From NCBI RefSeq assembly GCF_000003605.2, contig NW_003148075.1, positions 1-21,701 of the forward strand: a DNA stretch of 21,701 nt, given 5' to 3'. This document shows, one piece after another, positions 1 to 9,581 of this stretch. The first letter of the stretch is position 1. Each line of letters begins with the position of its first letter. Under the pieces are notes generated by a model. That model had not been told where the DNA came from, did not search any database, and worked only from the letters and a program-made list of their open reading frames with translations. A program made the position numbers and the translations under genes. The stretch comes from Saccoglossus kowalevskii (Eukaryota; Hemichordata; Enteropneusta; Harrimaniidae).

Positions 1-1
1 C

Positions 2-85
2 AATCATACCTAGGCATTAAGTGGAGTAAGATATTTTTAGTGGGATACTATATGTATGCTAGACTACATAATGAGATATTACTAG
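2..85. repeat. 84-bp monomer with 2-bp insertion
   Basis: The next monomer starts at 86, so this one is 84 bp. The extra bases lie at about 50-58, where ACTATATGTATGCT replaces ACTATAGATGCT. Its partner at 18598 is 82 bp, so the insertion is specific to this copy. Confidence 0.8.
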
Positions 86-413
86 CATCATGCCTAGGCA
101 TTTGGTGGAGTAAGGAATTGTTAGTGGGATATTCTAGATGCTAGACTACATAATGAGATATTACTAGCATCATACCTAGGCATTAAGTGGAGTAAGATCT
201 TTTTAGTGGGATACTATAGATGCTAGACTACATAATGAGATATTACTAGCATCATACCTAGACATTAAGTGGAGTAAGATATTTTTAGTGGGATACTATA
301 GATGCTAGACTACATAATGAGATATTACTAGCATCATGCATAGGCATTAAGTGGAGTAAGATCTTTTTAGTGGGATACTATAGATGCTAGACTACATAAT
401 GAGATATTACTAG

Positions 414-495
414 CATCATACCTAGGCATTAAGTGGAGTAAGATATTTTTAGTGGGATACTATAGATGCTAGACTACATAATGAGATATTACTAG
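414..495 (+). repeat. Reference monomer (82 bp)
   Basis: This copy is close to the majority sequence and is used here to number monomer positions, starting at CATCATACC. Composition is A29 T26 G17 C10 (33% G+C) with no CpG. Landmarks are the palindrome CCTAGG at 8-13, a T-run at 33-37, the palindrome CTATAG at 47-52, and the arms GATGCTAG (52-59) and CTAGCATC (79 to 4 of the next monomer). Forward stop codons lie in all three phases (for example TAG at 10 and 57, TAA at 17), and reverse stops also occur in all three phases. Because 82 is not a multiple of 3, the frame shifts each monomer, so an open frame in the consensus cannot exceed about 100 bases. Confidence 0.97.
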
Positions 496-499
496 CATC
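465..499. repeat. 8-bp inverted repeat with 19-nt loop, once per monomer (example)
   Basis: GATGCTAG (monomer positions 52-59) is the exact reverse complement of CTAGCATC (79-82 plus 1-4 of the next monomer). The arms are separated by 19 bases, so each intact monomer junction could form an 8-bp stem. Several monomer types break it: GATGTTAG, GATACTAG and GATGCTGG change the left arm, while TACCAGC, TACTTGC and TACGAGC change the right. I saw no compensating change in the other arm. This could be a protein site or a cruciform, or simply chance within a repeated unit. Confidence 0.6.
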
Positions 500-986
500 A
501 TGCATAGGCATTTAATGGAGTAAGATATTGTTAGTGGAATACTGTAGATGCTAGGCTGCAGAATGAGATATTACTAGCATCATACCTAGGTATTTAGTGG
601 AGTAAGATATTGTTAGTGGAATACTATAGAAGCTAGACTACATATGAGATATTACCAGCATCATACCTATGCATTTAGTGGAGTAAGATATTGTTAGTGA
701 AATACTATAGAAGCTAGACTACATAATGAGATATTACTAGCATCATACCTTGGCATTTAGTGGAGTAAGATATTGTTAGTGGGATACTATAGATGCTAGG
801 CTGCATAATGAGATATTACTAGCATCATACCTAGGTATTTAGTGGAGTAAGATATTGTTAGTGGAATACTATAGATGCTAGGCTGCATAATGAGATATTA
901 CTAGCATCATACCTAGGCATTTAGTGGAGTAAGGAATTGTTAGTGGAATAATATAGATGCTAGGCTGCATTATGAGATATTACTAG

Positions 987-1068
987 CATGATACCTAGGC
1001 ATAAAGTGGAGTAAGGCACTGTTAGTGGGATACTATAGATTCTAGGCTACATAATGAGATATTACTAG
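987..1068. repeat. Beta monomer, copy 1
   Basis: A distinctive type with CATGATACC, GGCATAAAG, GGCACTG and GATTCTAGGCTAC. The same four-part haplotype occurs at 7619, 15073 and 20715. The preceding monomer ends GCATTATGAG, a variant also found just before the related monomer at 8684. Confidence 0.85.
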
Positions 1069-1232
1069 CATCATGCCTAGGCATTAAGTGGAGTAAAGGC
1101 ATTGTTAGTGGAATACTATAGATGCTAGACTACATAATGGATATTACTAGCATCATACCTAGGCATTAAGTGGAGTAAGATATTTTTAGTGAGATACTAT
1201 TGATGCTAGACTACATAATGAGATATTACTAG

Positions 1233-1311
1233 CATCATACCTAGGCATTTAGTAGAGTAGATATGTAGTGGGATACTATAGATGCTAGACTACATAATGA
1301 GATATTACTAG
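1233..1311. repeat. 79-bp monomer at the edge of HOR domain I
   Basis: GAGTAGATATGTAGTGGG replaces the usual GAGTAAGATATTGTTAGTGGG, a loss of three bases. It directly precedes the first alpha cassette at 1312. Confidence 0.85.
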
Positions 1312-1803
1312 CATCATACCTAGACATTAAGTGGAGTAAGATATTGTTAGTGGGATATTCTAGATGCTAGACTACATAATGAGATATTACTAGCATCATA
1401 CCTAGGCATTAAGTGGAGTAAGGTATTGTTAGTGGGATATTCTAGATGTTAGACTACATAATGAGATATTACTAGCATCATACCTAGGCATTAAGTGGAG
1501 TAAGATATTGTTAGTGGTATACTATAGATACTAGACTACATAATGAGATATTACTAGCATCATACCTAGGCATTAAGTGGAGTAAGATCTTTTTAGTGGG
1601 ATACTATATATGCTAGACTACATAATGAGATATTACTAGCATCATACCTAGGCATTAAGTGGAGTAAGATCTTTTTAGTGGGATACTATAGATGCTAGAC
1701 TACATAATGAGATATTACTAGCATCATACCTAGACATTAAGTGGAGTAAGATATTGTTAGTGGGATACTATAGATGCTGGGCTGCATAATGAGATATTAC
1801 TAG
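1312..1803. repeat. Alpha cassette 1 (six monomers, 492 bp)
   Basis: Monomer order: (1) GGGATATTCTAGATGCTAG; (2) the same with GATGTTAG; (3) GGTATACTATAGATACTAG; (4) GATCTTTTTAG with TATATATGC; (5) GATCTTTTTAG; (6) CCTAGACATTAAG ending CTGGGCTGC. Monomer 1 differs from most copies in having CATCAT, ATTAAG and GATATTG rather than CACCAT, ATTTAG and GGCATTG. It is followed directly by delta copy 1. Monomers 2-6 closely match 3605-4014, 2211 bp downstream. Confidence 0.9.
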
Positions 1804-2375
1804 CATCATATCTAGGCATTTAGTGGAGTAAGATATTTTTAGTGGGATACTATAGATGCTAGACTACATAATGAGATATTACTTGCATCATGCCTAGGCA
1901 TTTAGTGGAGTAAGATATTGTTAGTGGAATACTAAAGATGCTAGACTACATATGAGATATTACCAGCATCATACCTAGGCATTTAGTGGAGTAAGGAATT
2001 GTTAGTGGAATACTATAGATGCTAGGCTGCATAATGAGATATTACTAGCATCATACCTAGGTATTTAGTGGAGTAAGATATTGTTAGTGGAATACTATAG
2101 ATGCTAGACTACATATGAAATATTACCAGCATCATACCTAGGCATTTAGTGAAGTAAAGAACTGTTAGTGGAATACTATAGATGCTAGGCTGCATAATGA
2201 GATATTACTAGCATCATACCTAGGCATTTAGTAGAGTAAGGAATTGTTAGTGGAATATTATAGATGCTAGGCTGCATAATGAGATATTACTAGCATCATA
2301 CCTAGGCATTTAGTGGAATAAGGAATTGTTAGTGGAATACTATAGATGCTAGGCTGCATAATGAGATATTACTAG
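1804..2375. repeat. Delta block 1 (seven monomers, 572 bp)
   Basis: Order: (1) CATATCTAGG with TTTTT, ending TACTTGC; (2) CATGCC, ending ACATATGAG/TACCAGC (81 bp); (3) GGAATTG/GGAATAC/GGCTGC; (4) AGGTATTT, ending ACATATGAAATATTACCAG (81 bp); (5) GTGAAGTAAAGAACTG; (6) GGAATATTATAG; (7) GTGGAATAAGG. The two 81-bp monomers explain 572 rather than 574 bp. Other copies start at 4015, 5980 and 9992. Confidence 0.9.
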
Positions 2376-2539
2376 CATCATGCCTAGACATTAAGTGGAG
2401 TAAGATATTGTTAGTGGGATACTATAGATGCTAGACTACATAATGAGATATTACTAGCATCATACCTAGGCATTAAGTGGAGTAAGATATTTTTAGTGGG
2501 ATACTATAGATGCTAGACTACATAATGAGATATTACTAG

Positions 2540-3030
2540 CACCATACCTAGACATTTAGTGGAGTAAGGCATTGTTAGTGGGATATTCTAAATGCTAGAC
2601 TACATAATGAGATATTACTAGCATCATACTTAGGCATTAAGTGGAGTAAGATATTGTTAGTGGGATATTCTAGATGTTAGACTACATAATGAGATATTAC
2701 TAGCATCATACCTAGGCATTAAGTGGAGTAAGATATTGTTAGTGGGATACTATAGATACTAGACTGCATAATGAGATATTACTAGCACCATACCTAGGCA
2801 TTAAGTGGAGTAAGATCTTTTTAGTGGGATACTATAGATGCTAGACTACATAATGAGATATTACTAGCATCATACCTAGGCATTAAGTGGAGTAAGATCT
2901 TTTTAGTGGGATACTATAGATGCTAGACTACATAATGAGATATTACTAGCATCATACCTAGACATTAAGTGGAGTAGATATTGTTAGTGGGATACTATAG
3001 ATGCTGGGCTGCATAATGAGATATTACTTG
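2540..3030. repeat. Alpha cassette 2 (491 bp)
   Basis: The full six-monomer order, one base short because GAGTAGATATT replaces GAGTAAGATATT near 2975. It carries private variants GGGATATTCTAAATGC, CATACTTAGG, and CTAGACTGCAT followed by CACCATACC. All three recur in the cassette at 19742, exactly 17,202 bp away. Confidence 0.9.
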
Positions 3031-3358
3031 CATCATGCCTAGGCATTTAGTGGAGTAAGATATTGTTAGTGGGAATACTATAGATGCTAGACTACATATG
3101 AGATATTACCAGCATCATACCTTGGCATTTAGTGGAGTAAGGAATTGTTAGTGGAATACTATAGATGCTAGGCTGCATAATGAGATATTACTAGCATCAT
3201 ACCTAGGCATTTAGTGGAGTAAGGAATTGTTAGTGGAATATTATAGATGCTAGGCTGCATAATGAGATATTACTAGCATCATACCTAGGCATTTAGTGGA
3301 ATAAGGAATTGTTAGTGGAATACTATAGATGCTAGGCTGCATAATGAGATATTACTAG
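3031..3358. repeat. Shortened delta block (four monomers)
   Basis: Resembles delta monomers 2, 3, 6 and 7: CATGCC with TACCAGC, then GGAATTG, then GGAATATTATAG, then GTGGAATAAGG. Delta monomers 1, 4 and 5 are absent. A TACTTGC end is present just before 3031, so the TACTTGC mark of the missing monomer 1 has been joined onto alpha monomer 6. Confidence 0.75.
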
Positions 3359-3522
3359 CATCATGCCTAGACATTAAGTGGAGTAAGATATTGTTAGTGG
3401 GATACTATAGATGCTAGGCTGCATAATGAGATATTACTAGCATCATGCCTAGGCATTAAGTGGAGTAAGATATTGTTAGTGGGATACTATAGATGCTGGG
3501 CTGCATAATGAGATATTACTAG

Positions 3523-4014
3523 CATCATACCTAGACATTTAGTGGAGTAAGGCATTGTTAGTGGGATATTCTAGATGCTAGACTACATAATGAGATATTA
3601 CTAGCATCATACCTAGGCATTAAGTGGAGTAAGATATTGTTAGTGGAATATTCTAGATGTTAGACTACATAATGAGATATTACTAGCATCATACCTAGGC
3701 ATTAAGTGGAGTAAGATATTGTTAGTGGTATACTATAGATACTAGACTACATAATGAGATATTACTAGCATCATACCTAGGCATTAAGTGGAGTAAGATC
3801 TTTTTAGTGGGATACTATATATGCTAGACTACATAATGAGATATTACTAGCATCATACCTAGGCATTAAGTGGAGTAAGATCTTTTTAGTGGGATACTAT
3901 AGATGCTAGACTACATAATGAGATATTACTAGCATCATACCTAGACATTAAGTGGAGTAAGATATTGTTAGTGGGATACTATAGATGCTGGCCTGCATAA
4001 TGAGATATTACTAG
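3523..4014. repeat. Alpha cassette 3, start of the best 1392-bp HOR unit
   Basis: Full six-monomer order. Here monomer 3 has GGTATACTATAGATACTAG, monomer 4 has TATATATGC, and monomer 6 ends CTGGCCTGC. It starts a complete alpha-delta-epsilon unit ending at 4914. Confidence 0.92.
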
Positions 4015-4586
4015 CATCATATCTAGGCATTTAGTGGAGTAAGATATTTTTAGTGGGATACTATAGATGCTAGATTACATAATGAGATATTACTTGCATC
4101 ATGCATAGGCATTTAGTGGAGAAAGATATTGTTAGTGGAATACTATAGATGCTAGACTACATATGAGATATTACCAGCATCATACCTAGGCATTTAGTGG
4201 AGTAAGGAATTGTTAGTGGAATACTATAGATGCTAGGCTGCATAATGAGATATTACTAGCATCATACCTAGGTATTTAGTGGAGTAAGATATTGTTAGTG
4301 GAATACTATAGATGCTAGACTACATAAGAAATATTACCAGCATCATACCTAGGCATTTAGTGAAGTAAAGAACTGTTAGTGGAATACTATAGATGCTAGG
4401 CTGCATAATGAGATATTACTAGCATCATACCTAGGCATTTAGTGGAGTAAGGAATTGTTAGTGGAATATTATAGATGCTAGGCTGCATAATGAGATATTA
4501 CTAGCATCATACCTAGGCATTTAGTGGAATAAGGAATTGTTAGTGGAATACTATAGATGCTAGGCTGCATAATGAGATATTACTAG
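4015..4586. repeat. Delta block 2 (572 bp)
   Basis: Same seven-monomer order as 1804-2375. Local differences include ACATAAGAAATATTACCAG in monomer 4, CATGCATAGG in monomer 2 and AGATTAC in monomer 1. The monomer-5 mark GAAGTAAAGAACTG is at 4362, 2211 bp after its counterpart at 2151. Confidence 0.9.
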
Positions 4587-4914
4587 CATCATGCCTAGAC
4601 GTTAAGTGGAGTAAGATATTGTTAGTGGGATACTATAGATGCTAGGCTGCATAATGGGATATTACTAGCATCATGCCTAGGCATTAAATGGAGTAAGATA
4701 TTGTTAGTGGGATAGTATAGATGCTGGGCTGCATAATGAGATATTACTAGCATCATACCTAGACATTTAGTGGAGTAAGATATTGTTAGTGGGATACTAT
4801 AGATGATAGACTACATAATGAGATATTACTAGCATCATACCTAGGCATTAAGTGGAGTAAGATATTTTTAGTGGGATACTATAGATGCTAGACTACATAA
4901 TGAGATATTACTAG
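4587..4914. repeat. Epsilon block 1 (four monomers, 328 bp)
   Basis: Order: (1) CATGCCTAGACRTTAAG with GGGATAC; (2) CATGCCTAGGCATTAA ending CTGGGCTGC; (3) CCTAGACATTTAG with GGGATAC; (4) GGCATTAAG with GATATTTTTAG. The same block is at 10564-10891 and 11548-11875. The first monomer here carries a rare CpG (AGACGTT, near 4600). Confidence 0.85.
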
Positions 4915-5406
4915 CACCATACCTAGACATTTAGTGGAGTAAGGCATTGTTAGTGGGATATTCTAGATGCTAGACTACATAATGAGATATTACTAGCATC
5001 ATACCTAGGCATTAAGTGGAGTAAGATATTGTCAGTGGGATATTCTAGATGTTAGACTACATAATGAGATATTACTAGCATCATACCTAGGCATTAAGTG
5101 GAGTAAGATATTGTCAGTGGTATACTATAGATTCTAGACTACATAATGAGATATTACTAGCATCATACCTAGGCATTAAGTGGAGTAAGATCTTTTTAGT
5201 GGGATACTATAGATGCTAGACTACATAATGAGATATTACTAGCATCATACCTAAGCATTAAGTGGAGTAAGATCTTTTTAGTGGGATACTATAGATGCTA
5301 GACTACATAATGAGATATTACTAGCATCATACCTAGACATTAAGTGGAGTAAGATATTGTTAGTGGGATACTATAGATGCTGGGCTGCATAATGAGATAT
5401 TACTAG
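4915..5406. repeat. Alpha cassette 4 (492 bp)
   Basis: Full order. Monomers 2 and 3 carry TTGTCAGTGG in place of TTGTTAGTGG, a mark shared with the cassettes at 10892 and 11876. Monomer 3 has GATTCTAG rather than GATACTAG, a variant shared only with the truncated cassette at 5653. Confidence 0.9.
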
Positions 5407-5652
5407 CATCATATCTAGGCATTTAGTGGAGTAAGATATTGTTAGTGGAATACTATTGATGCTAGGCTGCATAATGAGATATTACGAGCACCATACCTAG
5501 ACATTTAGTGGAGTAAGATATTGTTAGTGGGATACTATAGATGCTAGGCTGCATAATGAGATATTACTAGCATCATACCTAGGCATTAAGTGGAGTAAGA
5601 TATTTTTAGTGGGATACTATAGATGCTAGACTACATAATGAGATATTACTAG
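5407..5652. repeat. Zeta monomer and two linker monomers
   Basis: The zeta monomer (5407-5488) is CATATCTAGG with GGAATACTATTGATGC and TACGAGC, an alternative to delta monomer 1 after alpha. It is followed by CACCATACCTAGACATTTAG and a TTTTT monomer, then another alpha start. Other zeta monomers start at 8927 (variant), 12368, 17532, 18106 and 20234 (variant). Confidence 0.8.
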
Positions 5653-5979
5653 CACCATACCTAGACATTTAGTGGAGTAAGGCATTGTTAGTGGGATATT
5701 CTAGATGCTAGACTACATAATGAGATATTACTAGCATCATACCTAGGCATTAAGTGGAGTAAGATATTGTCAGTGGTATACTATAGATTCTAGACTACAT
5801 AATGAGATATTACTAGCATCATACCTAGGCATTAAGTGGAGTAAGATCTTTTAGTGGGATACTATAGATGCTAGACTACATAATGAGATATTACTAGCAT
5901 CATACCTAGGCATTAAGTGGAGTAAGATCTTTTTAGTGGGATACTATATATGCTAGACTACATAATGAGATATTACTAG
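5653..5979. repeat. Truncated alpha cassette (four monomers)
   Basis: Alpha monomers 1, 3, 4 and 5 are present and 2 and 6 are missing. Monomer 1 (GGGATATTC, GATGCTAG) passes directly to GTCAGTGGTATACTATAGAT of monomer 3, and monomer 5 leads into an aberrant delta start. One base is missing in GATCTTTTAG near 5850. The TTGTCAGTGG and GATTCTAG marks tie it to the cassette at 4915. Confidence 0.85.
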
Positions 5980-5998
5980 CATCATTATCATATCTAGG
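5980..5998. other. 6-bp insertion at a rearrangement junction
   Basis: The normal start CATCATATCTAGG reads CATCATTATCATATCTAGG here. The extra bases sit exactly where alpha monomer 6 has been lost and delta begins, so they probably mark the breakpoint. Confidence 0.75.
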
Positions 5999-6162
5999 CA
6001 TTTATTTGGAGTAAGATATTTTTAGTGGGATACTATAGATGCTAGACTACATAATGAGATATTACTTGCATCATGCCTAGGCATTTAGTGGAGTAAGATA
6101 TTGTTAGTGGAATACTAAATATGCTAGACTACATATGAGATATTACCAGCATCATACCTAGG

Positions 6163-6175
6163 CATTTAGTAAGGA
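6163..6175. other. 5-bp deletion within a monomer
   Basis: CATTTAGTAAGG replaces CATTTAGTGGAGTAAGG. The missing GGAGT lies between two AGT copies, as expected for slippage or a short-homology deletion. Confidence 0.85.
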
Positions 6176-6553
6176 ATTGTTAGTGGAATACTATAGATGC
6201 TAGGCTGCATAATGAGATATTACTAGCATCATACCTAGGTATTTAGTGGAGTAAGATATTGTTAGTGGAATACTATAGATGCTAGACTACATATGAAATA
6301 TTACCAGCATCATACCTAGGCATTTAGTGAAGTAAAGAACTGTTAGTGGAATACTATAGATGCTAGGCTGCATAATGAGATATTACTAGCATCATACCTA
6401 GGCATTTAGTGGAGTAAGGAATTGTTAGTGGAATATTATAGATGCTAGGCTGCATAATGAGATATTACTAGCATCATACCTAGGCATTTAGTGGAATAAG
6501 GAATTGTTAGTGGAATACTATAGATGCTAGGCTGCATAATGAGATATTACTAG

Positions 6554-6640
6554 CATCATGCCTAGACATTAAGTGGAGTAAGATATTGTTAGTGGGATAC
6601 TATATATGCTAGGCTGCATAATGAGATATTAGTAGCATCA
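6554..6640. repeat. Linker monomer between HOR domain I and block Z
   Basis: An epsilon-1-like monomer (CATGCCTAGACATTAAG) with TATATATGC and an altered end, ATATTAGTAGCATC. It is followed at once by the block Z match. Confidence 0.6.
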
Positions 6641-8015
6641 TGCCTAGGCATTAAGTGGAGTAAGATATTTTTAGTGGGATACTATAGATGCTAGACTAAA
6701 TAATGAGATATTACTAGCATCATGCATAGGCATTTAGTGGAGTAAGGAATTATTAGTGGGATATTCTAAATGCTAGACTACATAGTGAGATATTACTAGC
6801 ATCATACCTAGGCATTTAGTGGAGTAAGAAATTGTTAGTGGGATATTCTAGATGCTAGACTACATAACGAGATATTACTAGCATCATACCTAGGCATTAA
6901 GTGGAGTAAGATATTGTTAGTGGGATACTATAGATGCTAGAATACATAATGAGATATTACTAGCATCATGCCTAGGCATTAAGTGGCATAAGGCACTGAT
7001 AGTGGGATACTATAGATGCTAGGCTGCATAATGAGATATTACTAGCATCATGCCTAGGCATTAAGTGGTGTAAGATATTGTTAGTGGGATACTATAGATG
7101 CTAGGCTGCATAATGAGATATTACTAGCATCATGCCTAGGCATTAAGTGGAGTAAGATATTGTTAGTGGGATACTATTGATGCTGGGCTGCATAATGTGA
7201 TATTACTAGCATCATGCCTAGACATTAAGTGGAGTAAGGAATTGTTAGTGGAATACTATAGATGCTGGGCTGCATAATGAGATATTACTAGCATCATGCC
7301 TAGGCATTAAGTGGAGTAAGATATTGTTAGTGGAATACTATAGATACTAGGCTGCATAATGAGATATTACTAGAATCATACCTAGGCATTTAGTGGAGTA
7401 AGGAATTGTTAGTGGAATACCGTAGATGCTAGGCTGCATAATGAGATATTACTAGCACCATACCTAGACATTTAGTGGAGTAAGGCATTGTTAGTGGAAT
7501 GCTATAGATGCTAGACTACATATGAGATATTACCAGCATCATACCTAGACATTTAGTGGAGTAAGGTATTGTTATTGGGATAATGTAGATGCTAGGCTGC
7601 ATAATGAGATATTACTAGCATGATACCTAGGCATAAAGTGGAGTAAGGCACTGTTAGTGGGATACTATAGATTCTAGGCTACATAATGAGATATTACTAG
7701 CATCATACCTAGGCATTAAGTGGAGTAAGATATTTTTAGTGGGATACTATAGATGCTAGACTACATAATGAGATATTACTAGCATCATGCCTAGGCATTT
7801 AGTGGAGTAAGGAATTGTTAGTGGGATATTCTAGATGCTAGACTACATAATGAGATATTACGAGCATCATACCTAGGCATTAAGTGGAGTAAGATATTTT
7901 TAGTGGGATACTATAGATGCTAGACTACATAATGAGATATTACTAGCATCATACCTAGGCATTAAGTGGAGTAAGATATTTTTAGTGGGATACTATAGAT
8001 GCTAGACTACATAAT
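6641..8015. repeat. Block Z copy 1 (about 1.4 kb)
   Basis: About 17 monomers repeated in the same order at 14012-15469. Shared rare marks: AGACTAAATAATGAG, GAATTATTAG (6747 and 14119), TCTAAATGCTAG followed by CATAGTGAG, CTAGAATACAT (6937 and 14391), GTGGCATAAGGCACTGATAG (6985 and 14439), GTGGTGTAAG, GTTATTGGGATAATG (7571 and 15025) and a beta monomer. The offset is 7372 bp at the left and 7454 bp after one monomer difference. Both ends are approximate. Confidence 0.88.
7456..7700. repeat. Three-monomer block ending in beta, copy 1
   Basis: CACCATACCTAGACATTTAG with GGAATGCTATAG and TACCAGC; then GTTATTGGGATAATGTAG; then beta at 7619 (CATGATACC, CATAAAG, GGCACTG, GATTCTAGGCTAC). The same trio is at 14910-15154 and, with a 10-bp deletion, at 20562-20796. 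Confidence 0.9.
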
Positions 8016-8683
8016 GAGATATCACTAGCATCATACCTAGGCATTAAGTGGAGTAAGATATTTTTTGTGGGATACTATAGATGCTAGACTACATAATGAG
8101 ATATTACTAGCATCATACCTAGGCATTAAGTGGAGTAAGATATTTTTAGTGGGATACTATAGATGCTAGACTACATAATGAGATATTACTTGCATCATGC
8201 CTAGGCATTTAGTGGAGTAAGATATTGTTAGTGGAATACTGTAGATGCAGGCTGCATAATGAGATATTACTAGCATCATACCTAGGTATTTAGTGGAGTA
8301 AGATATTGTTAGTGGAATACTATAGATGTTAGACTACATAATGAGATATTACTTGCATCATGCCTAGACATTTAGTGGAGTAAGATATTGTAAGTGGTAT
8401 ACTATAGAAGCTAGACTACATAATGAGATATTACTAGCATCATACCTAGGCATTTAGTGGAGTAAGATATTGTTAGTGGAATACTATAGATGATAGGCTG
8501 CATAATGAGATATTACTAGCATCATACCTAGGCATTTAGTGGAGTAAGGAATTGTTAGTGGAATACTATAGATGCTAGGCTGCATAATGAGATATTACTA
8601 GCATCATACCTAGGCATTTAGTGGAGTAAGGAATTGTTAGTGGAATACTATAGATGCTAGGCTGCATTATGAGATATTACTAG
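8016..8683. repeat. Mixed monomers after block Z copy 1
   Basis: TTTTT/AGACTAC monomers pass into GGAATAC/GGCTGC monomers from about 8230. Local oddities are ATATCACTAGC near 8020, TTTTTTGTGGG near 8050 and GATGCAGGCTGC (two bases lost) near 8245. No cassette order is seen. Confidence 0.75.
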
Positions 8684-8765
8684 CATGATACCTAGGCATA
8701 AAGTGGAGTAAGGCACTGTTAGTGGGATACTATAGATGCTAGGCTGCATAATGAGATATTACTAG
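8684..8765. repeat. Partial beta monomer (hybrid)
   Basis: It has the beta left half (CATGATACC, GGCATAAAG, GGCACTG) but the common right half GATGCTAGGCTGC in place of GATTCTAGGCTAC. The preceding monomer ends GCATTATGAG, as before the beta at 987. This looks like a crossover or conversion within one monomer. Confidence 0.75.
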
Positions 8766-8847
8766 CATCATGCCTAGGCATTAAGTGGAGTAAGATATTG
8801 TTAGTGGGATACTATAGATGCTAGGCTGCATAATGAGATATTACTAG

Positions 8848-8926
8848 CATCATGCCTAGGCATTAAGTGGAGTAAGATATTGTTAGTGGGATACTATAGA
8901 TACTGGGCTGCATGATATATTACTAG
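8848..8926. repeat. 79-bp monomer
   Basis: GCATGATATATTAC replaces GCATAATGAGATATTAC near 8911-8924, a net loss of three bases. It directly precedes the variant zeta monomer at 8927. Confidence 0.8.
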
Positions 8927-9172
8927 CATCATACCTAGACATTAAGTGGAGTACGATATTGTTAGTGGAATACTATTGATGCTAGGCTGCATAATGTGAT
9001 ATTACGAGCACCATACCTAGACATTTAATGGAGTAAGATATTGTTAGTTGGATACTATAGATGCTATGCTGCATAATGAGATATTACTAGCATCATACCT
9101 AGGCATTAAGTGAAGTAAGATATTGTTAGTGTCGTACTATATATGCTAGGCTGCATAATGAGATATTACTAG
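8927..9172. repeat. Variant zeta monomer and linkers
   Basis: 8927 has GGAATACTATTGATGC and TACGAGCACC of zeta, but CCTAGACATTAAG and GTACGATATTG at its left. The following monomers have unusual bases: ATGCTATGC near 9064 and GTGTCGTACTATATATGC near 9130, which contains a rare CpG. Confidence 0.7.
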
Positions 9173-9499
9173 CATCATACCTAGGTATTTAGTGGAGTAA
9201 GATATTGTTAGTGGAATACTATAGATGCTAGACTACATATAAAATATTACCAGCATCATACCTAGGCATTTAGTGAAGTAAAGAACTGTTAGTGGAATAC
9301 TATAGATGCTAGGCTGCATAATGAGATGTTACTAGCATCATACCTAGGCATTTAGTGGAGTAAGGAATTGTTAGTGGAATATTATAGATGCTAGGCTGCA
9401 TAATGAGATATTACTAGCATCATACCTAGGCATTTAGTGGAATAAGGAATTGTTAGTGGAATACTATAGATGCTAGGCTGCATAATGAGATATTACTAG
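9173..9499. repeat. Partial delta block (monomers 4-7)
   Basis: AGGTATTT with ATATAAAATATTACCAG, then GAAGTAAAGAACTG (9275), GGAATATTATAG and GTGGAATAAGG. Delta monomers 1-3 are absent. In register with the delta block at 5980, 2946 bp upstream. Confidence 0.85.
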
Positions 9500-9581
9500 C
9501 ATCATGCCTAGACATTAAGTGGAGTAAGATATTGTTAGTGCGATACTATAGATGCTAGGCTGCATAATGAGATATTACTAG

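Larger units (their letters stand above)
1..849. repeat. Left segment of a distant duplication (partner 18598-19438)
   Basis: About ten monomers in the same order as 18598-19438, in register at an offset of 18,594 bp from base 86 on. Shared rare variants include CATTTGGTGGAG (about 99 and 18693), CATGCATAGGC, AATACTGTAGATGC, CTGCAGAATGAG (554 and 19148) and GAAGCTAG followed by TACCAGC. Differences are scattered single bases, such as AGACATT versus AGGCATT near 260 and CATCATGC versus CATTATGC near 335. The match may continue left of the window. Confidence 0.85.
850..1311. repeat. Irregular monomers before HOR domain I
   Basis: Mixed monomers of the GGAATAC/GGCTGC and GGGATAC/AGACTAC types, including the beta monomer at 987-1068. 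Two are irregular. Near 1090-1145 one has an extra A (GTAAAGGCATT) and loses a base (AATGGATATT). The monomer at 1233-1311 is only 79 bp. No ordered multi-monomer unit is apparent here. Confidence 0.75.
3523..4914. repeat. Canonical 17-monomer HOR unit (1392 bp)
   Basis: Alpha (six monomers, 492 bp), delta (seven, 572 bp) and epsilon (four, 328 bp) lie end to end with no gap, and the next alpha starts at 4915. The length is 17 x 82 minus 2, accounted for by two 81-bp monomers. From 3605 the same order is found at 9582-10891, offset 5977 bp. Units elsewhere are mostly shortened forms of this one. Confidence 0.88.
5980..6553. repeat. Delta block 3, with a damaged first monomer
   Basis: The seven-monomer delta order with three length changes. 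CATCATTATCATATCTAGG at the start has 6 extra bases. TTTATTTGGAG has one extra base near 6002. CATTTAGTAAGG near 6163-6173 lacks the five bases GGAGT. GAATACTAAATATGC near 6110 is shared with 10115, so this copy is closest to the delta block at 9992. Confidence 0.85.

Noticed and set aside
465-499. Terminal inverted repeats of a small transposon
   Set aside because: The 8-bp arms recur in most monomers at fixed spacing as part of the unit, and no target-site duplication or single insertion is seen.
465-499. Intrinsic transcription terminator
   Set aside because: The possible stem is AT-rich, has a 19-nt loop and is not followed by a T-run.
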